Shown here in pieces: positions 1 through 9,743 of a stretch of 55,700 nt of DNA. The notes under the pieces were generated by a model. That model was not told the origin of the DNA. It saw only the letters and a list, made by a program, of their open reading frames with translations, and made no database searches. The stretch comes from Halisarca cf. caerulea (Eukaryota; Porifera; Demospongiae; Chondrillida; Halisarcidae): assembly GCA_963170055.1 (NCBI GenBank), contig CAUJGJ010000444.1:3892418-3948117 (forward strand), in the 5' to 3' direction. Every line of letters begins with the position of its first letter. Within the stretch, counting starts at the first letter, position 1. Made by a program: the position numbers and the translations under genes.

Positions 1-71
1 AATGAAATGAATCAGCCATATTGAAATATTCGCATGGGTGTCGCTATCAATGGTTTGAAATTTATGCAGGA

Positions 72-107
<36 letters not shown>

Positions 108-256
108 TGTGTGTGTGCGCTTATGTGTGTGTGTGTGCACCAATAGTTGGTGAGTGTTGTTGGCTATATAGTGGAAGATTTATCCTCTAAGAATGAAAGC
201 GGAGTTGGCCACCAACGAAATGAATCAACCATTTGAAAACATTTTGTGTTTTGTTA

Positions 257-335
<79 letters not shown>

Positions 336-482
336 TGTGTGTATGCCTCTGTGTGTGTGTGTGTGTGTGTTGTTTGTGCCTGTGTGTGTGTATGTACGTG
401 TGTGTGTTTGCGTGTGTGTGCCTGTGTGTGTATGTGTGTGTGTGTTTGTGCCTCTGTGTGTGTTTGTGCGTGTGTGTGTTTG

Positions 483-514
<32 letters not shown>

Positions 515-754
515 AGTGTGTGTGTGGGTGGGTGTGGGGTATGTGTGTGTATCTGTGTATGTGTATGTACATATGTGTATACGTTAGTGTGTACATGTGT
601 ACACCAATAGTTAATTGGCGAGTGTTGTTGGCTATATAGTGGAAGATTTATCCTTTGAGAATGAAAGTGGAGTTGGCCATGCACCAACGAAATGAATCGA
701 CCATTTTGAAAACATTTTATGTACTGTTAGCAATGGTTTAAAACTTATAAAGGA

Positions 755-811
<57 letters not shown>

Positions 812-812
812 A
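1..812. repeat. Tandem TG-microsatellite units
   Basis: Long (TG)n tracts lie at about 73-135, 260-580 and 757-807. The non-TG flanks are also repeated: the stretch at 141-247 (ACCAATAGTT, TATATAGTGGAAGATTTATC, GAGTTGGCCA, AAATGAATC, CCATTT) recurs at 602-720, and part of it appears at 1-80. The structure is therefore a tandem array of about 0.46-kb units, each holding a TG tract, and not isolated microsatellites. Several open frames run through it, but they encode only Cys-Val or Thr-His repeats and are not genes. Confidence 0.85.
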
Positions 813-988
813 CCATATCCGCTCTAAAAATTCGTCACAAGCTGAACAGCAAAAATTTCGTCATTCGAACCCAATAGAGAAAGACGGTAGAAGACAATCG
901 ACGTTGACGAATATTTAGATTTTCGGATGAAAAAATGGAATACTGACGAATCTTTGGAGCGATGTCCTAATGCGTGTTTCTCCGTAAA

Positions 989-1369
989 ATGGCTGCTTTT
1001 CAGTTTACTCTGAAAACAGCAATTCGAGGCTACCACGTATATAAGGACGTTTGGACTCCGACAATCGGTGATGAATTTGACTGTAGACAAGAGCCTAACA
1101 ACGTGGAGGATAGATATGCTGTAGCAGTTTATGGCGACTCAGAAAGCAGTGATGTGCTTGGACACCTCCCAAGAGAAATTTCTCAGGTATCTTTTTTCTT
1201 TTTGAAACACGATGGCAGTATCACTGGTAAAGTGACAGGTAAAAGACGCTACTGTCGCCAGAGGGGTGGGATGGAGATTCCATGTGAGTTAACGTACACT
1301 GGGAAACGAAAGAACATTCGGAAACTCCAGGACTTCTTTCAGAGGAAACATTTTGCATGCATTGATTGA
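989..1369 (+). CDS. HIRAN-domain protein, passenger of a Tigger-type transposon
   Basis: An intact 126-residue frame. The likely start is the ATG at 989 (MAAFQFTLKTAIRGYHVYKD); an upstream in-frame GTG at 974 is not needed. The protein is essentially one HIRAN domain. Visible hallmarks are the N-terminal RGYHVY strand, the NxxDxYAVAVY segment (NNVEDRYAVAVYGDS), the LGHLPREIS motif and a late CELTYTGKRKN strand. In known proteins (HLTF, Rad5 family) HIRAN binds 3' single-stranded DNA ends. Here there is no helicase or RING part. The gene lies wholly between the element's inverted repeats, opposite in strand to the transposase, and an AATAAA signal follows at 1511-1516. A role in DNA-end handling during transposition is inference. 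Family assignment is fairly sure; function is unknown. Confidence 0.85.
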   Translation: MAAFQFTLKTAIRGYHVYKDVWTPTIGDEFDCRQEPNNVEDRYAVAVYGDSESSDVLGHLPREISQVSFFFLKHDGSITGKVTGKRRYCRQRGGMEIPCELTYTGKRKNIRKLQDFFQRKHFACID

Positions 1370-1510
1370 TATTGCCAGCCAGGATGACCTGTGACATTAT
1401 AGGACGTTCAACATTTTTGTTATCATAGTAATTACTGATCAGTTCACAGAAAGTATAATAATGGAAGTAATTAGGCTTACAATATAACACTATACTGAGA
1501 AACACAAATT

Positions 1511-1516
1511 AATAAA
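1511..1516 (+). promoter_or_regulatory. Candidate polyadenylation signal
   Basis: AATAAA lies 142 bp after the HIRAN stop codon, just before the tail of the opposing transposase gene. The position suits the HIRAN transcript. Inferred only from motif and position. Confidence 0.45.
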
Positions 1517-1535
1517 AGATGTTCACAACACAGTT

Positions 1536-3222
1536 TTAGTTTTCTACATCTTCGTCTTCTTCATCCTCCTCATCCTCATAATCTTGCTCTTCTTCCTCAT
1601 CGGTATCTGCAAAGATATCCTCATCTGATTCACTTTCCTCAGCTGATACTCCATACGGGATGGTAAATTCTGGTAGTTCTTTGGCGCATCGAATTAGATG
1701 GTTTTCAGTTCCATCCAGAGCATTGGTAAGGCCACAGACCTTGAATGATTTTGTCACACAGTTCCCTTGGGTACTAAGCAAGGTATTAGCTCTGACAATC
1801 CAGTCCACGATGTCATCTTTTGACACTGATGGTGCACTCGAAGTAGTACTCTGGTTGACATGCTGAACCATGAGATCTTCCCACAACCCTCGGACGATAT
1901 CCTTGATAGGCTTGTTCAGTGACACGTCAACAGGCTGCACCTTGCTGGTGCAGCCCCCAGGAATGACAACAACTGTTGTATTCACTTTTGCAAGGGACTG
2001 GAGAACTTCATCTGTAAGGTGGGCACGGAATGAATCGAACACCAGAAGACAGTGTCTGCCCTTCGTGTGGGGTGTAAGGATACTTTTAATCCACTTTCGC
2101 ATGATCCCTTGATCCATCCATCCCTTAGCCTGAAAAGTAACCAAAACATCCCTTTCCCTTTGCTTTGTATTTTTGAGAGTTTGTTTGGTTTTGCCCTTGA
2201 AAATAACCATGGGTTTTAGCATTTCACCCGCAGCTGAACATGACACCACATACGTCACTCGTTTTTTTCCTCCTTTGGTGCCACGGATACGTACTTCCTT
2301 GGCACCTTTCCCTGTGACTGTACTTGATCGAGGCATGTCAAAGAAAATCGGTGTCTCGTCCATATTGATGATTAAATTGTCAGGGAAGTTGTGCTGCTCT
2401 CGGAAAGTCTTCACTTCATCAATGAACTTCTCCAGTTTTTTTTTCAAGGTCTGCTGGAAGCTTCTGCTGGATGGATGTGTGTCTGCGCAGAGATAAGGAA
2501 TTGCGTCGCATAAACTTTTGTAGCCACCCATCTGATGCACGGAAGTTGGGATGCTCTGGTGAAATGATAGCCATGGCCTTGCGCTGAATCATTTTCCTCT
2601 GCACAGGAAGTTGCAAGTCTCTGGCTTCTAAAATCCACTGGACAATGAGTTGTTCCATGTCGGCATTGTAACTCAATGGTCGCCCTGCACCTCTGTGGGC
2701 ATGCTTTCCTTTCTTTGTCAGTTTGGCTTTATCTCGAGGTAAAGCACTCAAACTTTTCCAACCACATAGAGTTGTTCTTGGGATGCCAAAGTGTTTTGAT
2801 GCCTGTGCCTCGCTATAAGCCTTCACATACTCGAGCACCTCCAGCTTCTGTCTGAAACTGTATGAAGTGTAGACAGTTTTCCTCTTTCGAGAAGCACTTA
2901 CTGGTACTACATTAACTGTACCTGATGTCAAGCTACTACTGGTACTTGGACCTGGGTCAGCCGTGTCTGTAGAGTGGGTAGATGAGTTATAAGACGGCTT
3001 GGTACGCGGAACATCTCTTACAAATGGTAGAGTATCAGTACTTCGACGAACCGGCGTGAAATAATCCACAATAAGCTTCTTCTTTGCCTTTGGTGGATCT
3101 TCTCCGTCACTTAGGGTGATAGTAGGCGGTTCATCATCCCAATCAGGGCCTGGCAGTTCAGCAACAAATTCAACTGAGCTTCCAACAGACACTGGAGAAT
3201 CTGGACACAATTCTCGATCCAT
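1536..3222 (-). pseudogene. Pogo/Tigger-like DDE transposase, one frameshift
   Basis: Start ATG at 3222; the first frame runs to 2419 and the reading continues in another frame to 1536, about 560 residues in all. N-terminal part: a Brinker/Psq-like helix-turn-helix (SFRQKLEVLEYVKAYSEAQ, then HFGIPRTTLCGWK) and a CENP-B-type HTH (AGRPLSYNADMEQLIVQWIL). C-terminal part: the DDE_1 catalytic core with D in NMDETPIFFD, D in LLVFDSFRAHL and D in SKVQPVDVSLNKPIK. It ends in a very acidic tail. The single break is a run of nine A (T9 at 2436-2444 on +), one base longer than the continuing frame needs. Apart from this the gene looks intact, so assembly error, recent slippage and programmed frameshifting remain open. 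It would cut and paste the 813-3537 element. Confidence 0.85.
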
Positions 3223-3539
3223 TGGCTAATTACAGAAACCTGTGATTGCGTTCTTCCAATAATCGGTCAACTATGTTGAACAAGCTATACTCTCGGTATA
3301 TACTATACGTTCACAAAGAAACGAAAAGAACAAAGGCAACAAAGAGTCCTTGTCTTGCTGAGCCACGTGCAGCTGCTAGCCGGACGAATAATTAGATTGT
3401 TTCCTGTCATGACGAAATTTAGGAGTAAATTGGCGGAAATTAGAGCGGCTGTAAATTCATCATGATTAGGGTACCTTTGAATGGATTTATTTTTCCTGAC
3501 GAAAATTAGAAGTGACGAATTTTTAGAGCGGATACGGTA

Positions 3540-3948
3540 CTTTTAATATAGAATATAGAAATTACACTTAATAATTGGATATATTCACTGAACACAACCT
3601 CTTCACTTGATATAAGGGTTGCACCCGCCACCCGAACTTCGGCTGCCTTCTTCCTTAGTAATAATAATATTAAGAAGAAGAAGAATCTGAAACGGTGACC
3701 TTTTACGCTATGTAAACTTTCCGATTTTCAGCAAAAGTAGGTATCTATAATCCAGCAAAACGTTAGAATATGGGGTTTTTGGAGCTCCACAACGTACCAG
3801 AAGTGAGTTTTGGCACAAATACATTAGGCTCTATTGTATGGGTGGCCATTTTGTTTTGGCGTGATCTCTACATATGTAGTACTACCGTACTACATGATAT
3901 ATATATGTATGTATGTATGTATGTTTGTATGCATATATGTATGTATGT
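3540..3948. other. Gene-free spacer
   Basis: No gene recognised. It holds short AT-rich stretches and a (TATG)n-like microsatellite (about 3898-3948) leading into the hairpin. A long frame that runs from 3770 into the Crypton gene crosses this microsatellite and the hairpin and is taken as fortuitous upstream of 4118. Confidence 0.6.
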
Positions 3949-4072
3949 AATAGTTATACAATGGCGATTTGTGGAGTATGGATTATACACGCACGAGGCC
4001 CGAGGGTGCATAGCGCCCGAAGGCGAGTGCGTGTATAATCCATACTCCGCAAATCGCCATTGTATAACTATT
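3949..4072. repeat. Near-perfect hairpin with 46-bp arms
   Basis: The arms at 3949-3994 (AATAGTTATACAATGGCGAT...) and 4027-4072 are reverse complements with one mismatch. The 32-bp loop contains a smaller GC-rich stem (GCCCGAGG / GCGCCCGAAGGC). The hairpin sits directly against the left end of the Crypton-like element. It may be the element's own subterminal structure or a separate foldback insertion. Confidence 0.9.
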
Positions 4073-4117
4073 ATATACCCCGCACTGGGCGTCAGTATTC
4101 GGCGGGAACTTGCATCT

Positions 4118-5655
4118 ATGCTTACACAGGCCATGAGTGCACAGGAGACGTCCAGCAATTGTTGCTGCCTTTGCGTAACAGATGTCAGTGATTGTTTGTG
4201 CCCAAAAGCGGAGAATTGTTCCAAGTGTTCCGAGAATTGTCCAGCACCGAAAAGGAAGAAGCTAAGTCTCAAAGGGAAACAGCGTGCCAACGATGAAACT
4301 GCCACGTCCAAATCCTCGGAGCATTTCCAGTTTATTGATGATGATGACTTTGAAAAACTTAAGGAAGGCTATAAACCCGTGAATACATCCAAGAGCACGA
4401 AATGGGCTTTAAGAAACTTTGATGCTTGGAGAGCCGTGCGAACGACATCAGCAAAAGGAAAGTGTCCAGATAACCTTCTGAATAGCACCGATCCTGCCCT
4501 CCTTTCCCACTGGTTAGCTAAATTTGCAGCGGAGACAAGATCAAAAGAGGGAAAGCCATATCCACCATCCACTGTATATCAGCTTCTTACTGGTATACTA
4601 CGTGCGATGCGGGATTCAAGCGATTCGGCTCCAAACTTTTCAGACAAAGGCGATAGGCGATTCCAGGTTCTGCATAAGTCACTGGATAAACTTTTTCGAG
4701 ACTTGCGTACCAAAAAAATCGGCACATCCATTAAGCACTCCGAAATCTTTACAAAAGAAGAGGAGCAGTCGTTGTGGGAAAGTGGCATTTTAGGCACCAG
4801 CAATCCAAAGTCTCTTTTGAATGCTGTTTTCTTCGTAAATGGAAGAAATTTTTGCCTTAGAGGTGGCGAAGAACACCGGCGTCTCGCCATTTCTCAACTA
4901 TCGCGTCACTATGATCCAGATCACTATGTTTACACTGAGTGTGGGTCCAAAAATCTCAAGGGCACCTTCACAGAGAAGGATATACCCAACAAGATTGTCC
5001 CAATCTATTCTTCAGGGGAAGCCGGAGAGCGATGCCATGTAAGAATCCTTGATTTCTACTTGTCTAAACTTCCACAAATAGCCTTCAACAATGATGTTTT
5101 CTATGTACGCCCATTAAGTGTTATGCTGTAAGATCAGAAGTTACCTTGGTTTCAGTCAACCCCAATAGGAAAGAATGAATTGGCAAAAATGGTAAAATCA
5201 ATGTGCAGTGAAGCAGGAATTCAAGGCAATAAGACAAATCACAGCTTGAGAGCAACAGGAGCAAGCCGTCTATTTGTTGAAAAAACATTCCAGAGAAAAT
5301 CATTAAAGAAAGGACCGGGCATAGAAGTGACAATGCATTACGTGTTTATGAACGCACAACATCAGCTCAACATGAGTCTGTTTCTCAAATTCTCAGTGGA
5401 ATCATCTCCACCTTCAGTGGTCCTAATACACATAGTGCTCCAATGCCACCTGTTGCTCAAAGGCTGTCTCAGAATGATTCTCAGCCTAGTGTGCTTAATA
5501 TTCAAGGCTGTACAGTTACCATTAATATGGATCAGCCATCACATTTCCAACCATTGCCACCGCTTCTACCACCATTGCCACTCAGTCTGCCAGATTGTTC
5601 GCATGACTTGGATTTGACAGAAGAAGAAATGTCGGATATTTTCAAAGATTTCTGA
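4118..5655 (+). pseudogene. Crypton/DUF3504-type tyrosine recombinase, inactivated
   Basis: The chosen start is the ATG at 4118 (an alternative is 4133). About 510 residues can be followed. The N-terminus is Cys-rich (CCCLCVTDVSDCLCPKAENC) with a basic PKRKKLSLKGK stretch; the core matches Crypton-derived domains such as those in ZMYM2 and QRICH1. Catalytic landmarks: Arg in FCLRGGEEHRRL, HxxR in NHSLRATGASR, the second His in GHRSDNALRVY and the candidate Tyr in RVYERT. The Pro-rich end finishes EEEMSDIFKDF. Two breaks are seen: an in-frame TAA at 5129-5131 and one extra A in the run at 5280-5285. Family members join and exchange circular DNA by strand cleavage through tyrosine. This copy is presumably dead. 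Confidence 0.85.
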
Positions 5656-5873
5656 CTTCACTAGCTAACTTGAAGCTTATAAAACCTTTCTTTGTGTTTT
5701 TTTCTTGGAGGTACTGTAGTTGTACATCCTGTAAGCCATAACTGCTGTTCATGTAAATTGTGTTTTTATGAAGATTTGGTGTACTAATTGATTTTATGTT
5801 GATAATTTGTCAACTACTATTTTGCACCTTTTGACAGGTATAATTGATTAATTGGCTATGCCTTATATGGTCA

Positions 5874-5925
5874 GGGGTATAACTGCAACAAAAAACCACT
5901 TGGCTTCTTGTTGCAGTTATACCCC
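5874..5925. repeat. Hairpin with 17-bp perfect arms
   Basis: GGGGTATAACTGCAACA at 5874-5890 is followed by its exact reverse complement at 5909-5925 with an 18-bp loop. It lies inside the right end of the Crypton-like element and repeats the TATACCCC motif found at both element ends. Confidence 0.85.
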
Positions 5926-5971
5926 AGTTATGGGAAATAAATACAGCTGGTTGCCCCAGTAACGGGGTATA

Positions 5972-6797
5972 TGTATGTATATTATTATTATTATTATGAT
6001 ATTATGTATTTTATGGATATATAGACAACCAACATACACTTTACACTGTAAAAATTGACTAGTAATTTTAATGAATGATAGTAATAACAACAAACAGTCA
6101 AACTTTTATTATAAGACAAATTTAATTAATTTAAATGTCTTGTAAATATAATAAAATTTGGTTATTTGAAATAAAAGTTGGTGGAGTAATTACCACTTTT
6201 TTATTTTGGCATTTTGAATACATACTGTTAAAATACACAATGTAATCAATGTTGTTATTACTAACTAGGAAATAGCTTTTTCAACAGACATTAATCTTGT
6301 CATTGTAATTATTGATACAGTTAATATCATTACAGGCATGCTAATATTACTAAAGTGTAATGATTATTTCAACCAAGCCAACTCTTGTTATAGTAACCAA
6401 CAAATTGTTTTAATAACAGTGTAGAGCTAGTTGATATTACCAACCTGTATAGCTAGTTCATTCAACCAAATTGTGTGTTAAATCTATACAATACATGCAT
6501 GCAATTAATATAACAAAGGACATTGATAATAATAAAAATCTTTAGTTTGCTGATTCAAAAAACATATGTTATAATAAACTAACAATGCAGTTCATATCAC
6601 TACTGTAACTGTTACATCAATTGTTGATAAATTTTACTAGTCTAATAGTATGTACTATTACTAATATATTACAAGACCATGCATGCTGCAAGATCAAACA
6701 TATATATTTGCATGCCTTCATATATTATTCTAAAACGTACATAGCTTGATCATGAGAATGGCATACATGCCCATATAACACTGCATGTTTTGGCTCT
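5972..6797. other. AT-rich gene-free stretch
   Basis: Begins with a (TTA)n run (5978-5996), then strongly AT-rich sequence with many short ACAATTGT/TTGTTAT-like words. No coding frame or RNA gene recognised. Confidence 0.55.
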
Positions 6798-6845
6798 TTT
6801 GGGCCATCATCAGTGCATGCATGCATGCACTGATGATGGCCCAAA
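6798..6845. repeat. 48-bp perfect palindrome
   Basis: A perfect inverted repeat without a loop, centred on the GCATGCATGCATGC core; each arm reads TTTGGGCCATCATCAGTGCA outward to centre. Weaker complementarity continues outside (GCATGTTTTGGCTC versus the opposite GGGCTAAAAGCATAC). It may be a foldback element core. It lies about 100 bp left of the zinc-finger frame. Confidence 0.9.
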
Positions 6846-6939
6846 GGGCTAAAAGCATACACAACATGCACATGGCACTCTGCATGAGTGCTGTAGCTAT
6901 GTGTTACATACATGAGTCATGTTTACTATGCCATGTATA

Positions 6940-7347
6940 TTAGGGAAGGCATGCATATATCTGACATATATATATATCAACATCCGTGGCGCCGCCAAGG
7001 CATGGTTCGTCCAGTTTGTCAAGAACTGAACTAGGAGACAGTAGAAGATTCTCAATAGTATCATTGTTTTGAACCGCTTCCTCTGTCATCGAAGCCGAAT
7101 TGCCTGGAGCAGACTGTGAGATGTGGTCTTTTTGATGGCGGTAGACATGACTGTGGAAAGACGTGTACTTGCTGTAAGTCTTTGGACAACCATTCAGCCT
7201 GCAGGTAACTAAGAAGTTTGGGTCATGAGCGTGAGCGTGAGCGAATCTCAAATGAGACAGCAAGAATGCAATGTTGAAAACTCTAACGTTGCAAAATGGA
7301 CAACAAAGGTTATCACCACATGTACTACGGCGATCCGAGGACTCCAT
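6940..7347 (-). CDS. C2H2 zinc-finger protein, first exon (partial)
   Basis: Start ATG at 7347. Two zinc-finger units are visible: CCPFCNVRVF followed by HLRFAH (about residues 15-37) and CRLNGCPKTY followed by HSHVYRH (about 48-71). A Ser/Glu-rich linker follows. The frame ends in TATATA-rich sequence, so the true exon probably stops near codon 120, but no strong donor site was identified. No downstream exon was found to the left. The gene is divergent from a SAM-domain exon starting at 7497. This is most likely the first exon of a larger, truncated transposon-like gene, as at 37042-37596. Nucleic-acid binding is inferred from the fingers only. Confidence 0.6.
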   Translation of the reverse strand: MESSDRRSTCGDNLCCPFCNVRVFNIAFLLSHLRFAHAHAHDPNFLVTCRLNGCPKTYSKYTSFHSHVYRHQKDHISQSAPGNSASMTEEAVQNNDTIENLLLSPSSVLDKLDEPCLGGATDVDIYICQIYACLP

Positions 7348-7496
7348 TTTTTTTCAACAGCTTAATGACATGGAGCAGTGTCCTAGATTTTTGGAGGGAA
7401 AAATTTAACTAAATAAGCGACTTCTGTGCTGAAGTGAACCAATTTGAACAAGAAGATTCAACAAGAGTTTCTGTTTAGCCACTACTATCAACAACA
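7348..7496. promoter_or_regulatory. Shared spacer between divergent starts
   Basis: 149 bp separate the two divergent ATGs (zinc-finger on -, SAM on +). A shared bidirectional promoter is inferred from position only; no TATA box was recognised. Confidence 0.4.
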
Positions 7497-7587
7497 ATGT
7501 CACGTTATAATTCAATGAGTGTGGCTGATGTGAAAGAATGGTTGGAGGATCATTCCTTTTCCGATGAAGTCTGCAAAACATTTGAAG
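7497..7587 (+). CDS. SAM-domain first exon (orphan)
   Basis: ATG at 7497; 30 codons and one base, then a possible donor (G/GTTGGT). The residues SVADVKEWLEDHSFSDEV and CKTFE match the first two helices of a SAM domain (the V-x-x-W-L signature). The second half of the domain is not found in the next kilobases, so the gene is truncated here or its next exon lies elsewhere. Exons of a SAM-associated family occur on the same strand at 46181-46545 and 52723-54133, but a link cannot be shown. SAM domains mediate protein or RNA contacts. Confidence 0.55.
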
Positions 7588-9256
7588 GTTGGTTTTCCAG
7601 TCCAGATTGTGATTGATAAGACTTATTGAGTCTGAAAACTTTATAACAAGGTATGGTCTTATTATATAATAGCCTTTTTAATATTTCCTAAGAGAGAATG
7701 AAATCAACGGTGCTGCCTTACACAGGGTGTTTATAACCGTCTGTTGCTTGTTCTGATTGTGGGCGGTGCTTGTTTTCAACATCAATTAGCGGCTGTTTTT
7801 AATGCGTCATTTAGCGTCTTTCAGGTGACGTACGAAATTTCACATAACAACAGAATTGGGGAAGAAGGCGACTTTTGTGACGCTATGCCTACGTATCCGT
7901 GAAATGTCACGAAAATGGCAGTTTTGTTGAGGGCGAAGATAAAGTCGCTTGGTTAGACCTCAGATGCCTTTGAATCCCACCAAATCCAACTTCGATGGAA
8001 TCTTAAGATGTTTCGATTTGTGAAAATCGTTCCGGGCATAGTGCTACAATCAAGCAGTTTCTCACAATTGGACCATTTATGCTAATTTTTGGCCATTTGG
8101 ATGGTGAAAAAAACAGGTTCTTCGGTTGTAACTTTCTTAGGGAAGATTATAACCTATAGCCCGGAACAATTTTTGGATAGCTCACCACTTGTTCTGTCTT
8201 TTTATGTTGTTCCATATGAATTGAGAAGGATCAAAAGGTGTAACCAAGGCGAAGTTCGTCTGAATCTGCTATGTATTCCTAGCTCGCTATCTTTCTTCAG
8301 ACAATAGAAACAATTGTTAGTTAAGTACCAACATGTGCGGAATATATACAACTTTTGTCCAGTAAGAAGAACTTGGCAAAAATCTTGTTAACTAAGTAGA
8401 AACGATTGATAATTCGTGCTGCTATTTCAAGACGGCCATTTTTGCATTTTATTCTTGGATGGTTATAAATACCCTGTGTACTTGACCTCACTGAAGTCGA
8501 TGTAAAGGACCTTATTTGACCTCTGGGGACAGTGAAACGATTCATGCGTCTCAAGGAAGTAAGCATGCACATTTTTAAAGTTGTGTTATTTTTTACAAGT
8601 AATCACTAGATTGTTACTAGTATATGTTCACACTTGATCTTCAGTATGCTGTTGATGTACATTATACTGCCCTATTCATAGGCAGATCAATGAGTCCTCC
8701 TGCAAAATATGTGACTTATCTGTATACATACCTTGAGAGTTTCATCCAGGCTTGCACTTTAGGCTTTGTATTTAATATAGTACCATTTCTTACATGCACT
8801 CCTGGTGAATATTGGTGCATGCCATCAAGGATACTAGACTTTATAATTTTTAATGTCTGCAATACAATTTAGTAAGCATGCTATAGTTTGTGCAATGGTA
8901 AATGCGTGACTGTGTACAGGTTTCTGTCCAGTGGGGGTGTGGGGGGGGGGGGGTGTGGTAGCTTCCACCTCAACTGTAGTATAAATTACTACGGAGAAAG
9001 CCTTAGTATATGAGTGTTGAAATTATTAACAACCTTGAATGGTGTAAAATAGCCTCAGATACTGTATGGCAGTCTTAGACTGTGTATGTATACTCTAAAA
9101 TTTGTCAGTATTATTAATAGCTCTTCGTCTGACAAGATGAATGCTTATATTACTCTAATCCAGATAAACACTTTGTGGCCTTAGAAAAATTTTTATTATG
9201 GATGGAAGCAATTACTCATCATAATGAGCTTTGTTTATGTATATACTGTACATATA
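7588..9256. other. Gene-free region
   Basis: No convincing coding exon or RNA gene. Noted only: a G-rich run at 8932-8957 (13 consecutive G at 8941-8953) that could form a G-quadruplex, and small frames at 8089 and 8624 without recognisable domains. Confidence 0.5.
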
Positions 9257-9297
9257 TTATTTTTACTAGGACCGGAAGTGTCCGTAACGTCCGTAAC

Positions 9298-9332
<35 letters not shown>
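9257..9332 (+). repeat. 5' fragment of the ETS-motif/TA repeat
   Basis: ACCGGAAGTGTCCGTAACGT followed by a TA tract matches the left part of the repeat at 55307-55601 (ACCGGAAGTGTCCGGAACGT). The downstream ACATGGCGGAC part is absent here. Confidence 0.75.
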
Positions 9333-9338
<6 letters not shown>

Positions 9339-9529
9339 CAAAGAGGCCACTAATGACAATTTGTCCTACCACAAGTTGTGTCAACATTGTAGTGTAACTG
9401 TCCAGAAGTTAAACTACATAGCTATTGTTAACACTTGCATGGAGTAACTTAATTATAAACTATAGGGCCAATAGGGCCCCTTTTTGTTGCATGTGTCTGA
9501 TGGTTTTCTTTTCCTTTCTTACAACTTGT

Positions 9530-9533
9530 ATGC

Positions 9534-9610
<77 letters not shown>

Positions 9611-9615
9611 TTTTT
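9530..9615. repeat. (TA)n microsatellite
   Basis: About 80 bp of TA repeats with ATGTATAT and TACATATA interruptions, followed by a T-rich tract. It lies beside the 3' end of the retroelement on the - strand and could derive from its tail. Confidence 0.85.
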
Positions 9616-9743
9616 CTTTTTTTTATTATTACATTTGAATCATTATACATGTACAAGGAAAGAAAACAGAAAAAGACATGAAATCTATGCAAGCTAAATT
9701 TAACATGCAACCTAAACAAATTACAGCATGAAAGAAAAAGGGA

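Larger units (their letters stand above)
813..3537 (-). mobile_element. Pogo/Tigger-type DNA transposon with a HIRAN passenger gene
   Basis: Seen: 26-bp terminal inverted repeats at 813-838 and 3512-3537 (CCRTATCCGCTCTAAAAATT then CGTCAC), differing at one base and flanked on both sides by TA (811-812, 3538-3539), the duplication typical of Tc1/mariner/pogo elements. Further GACGAAT-like motifs sit inside both ends (about 848, 900, 940, 3380, 3410, 3500) and may be transposase-binding sites. The element holds two tail-to-tail genes: a HIRAN-domain gene on + and the transposase on -. A shorter relative with matching ends lies at 52185-52657. Confidence 0.9.
4074..5971 (+). mobile_element. Crypton-like (tyrosine recombinase) element
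   Basis: About 1.9 kb around a decayed tyrosine-recombinase gene. The possible ends are inverted copies of TATACCCCGYACTGGGS at 4074-4090 and 5953-5971. A second hairpin (5874-5925) repeats GGGGTATAACTG near the right end. Cryptons usually lack terminal inverted repeats, so the boundaries are provisional. TATG-type microsatellite flanks both sides. Confidence 0.65.

Noticed and set aside
187..687. Long open frames of Thr-His or Cys-Val repeats
   Set aside because: They are translations of TG/CA microsatellites; the same occurs at 24347-25308 and 41118-41316.
3770..4117. N-terminal extension of the Crypton gene
   Set aside because: It crosses a microsatellite and the hairpin; homology-like sequence starts only after the ATG at 4118.
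6798..6845. microRNA precursor
   Set aside because: The palindrome is perfect and has no loop, unlike a typical precursor; no evidence of expression.
6725..6913. 62-codon frame on -
   Set aside because: It lies over the 48-bp palindrome and has no domain.
8089..8872. Small frames as genes
   Set aside because: No domain, splice context or codon signal; likely chance frames.
9425..9719. Tyr-Ile repeat frames
   Set aside because: They are translations of a TA microsatellite.
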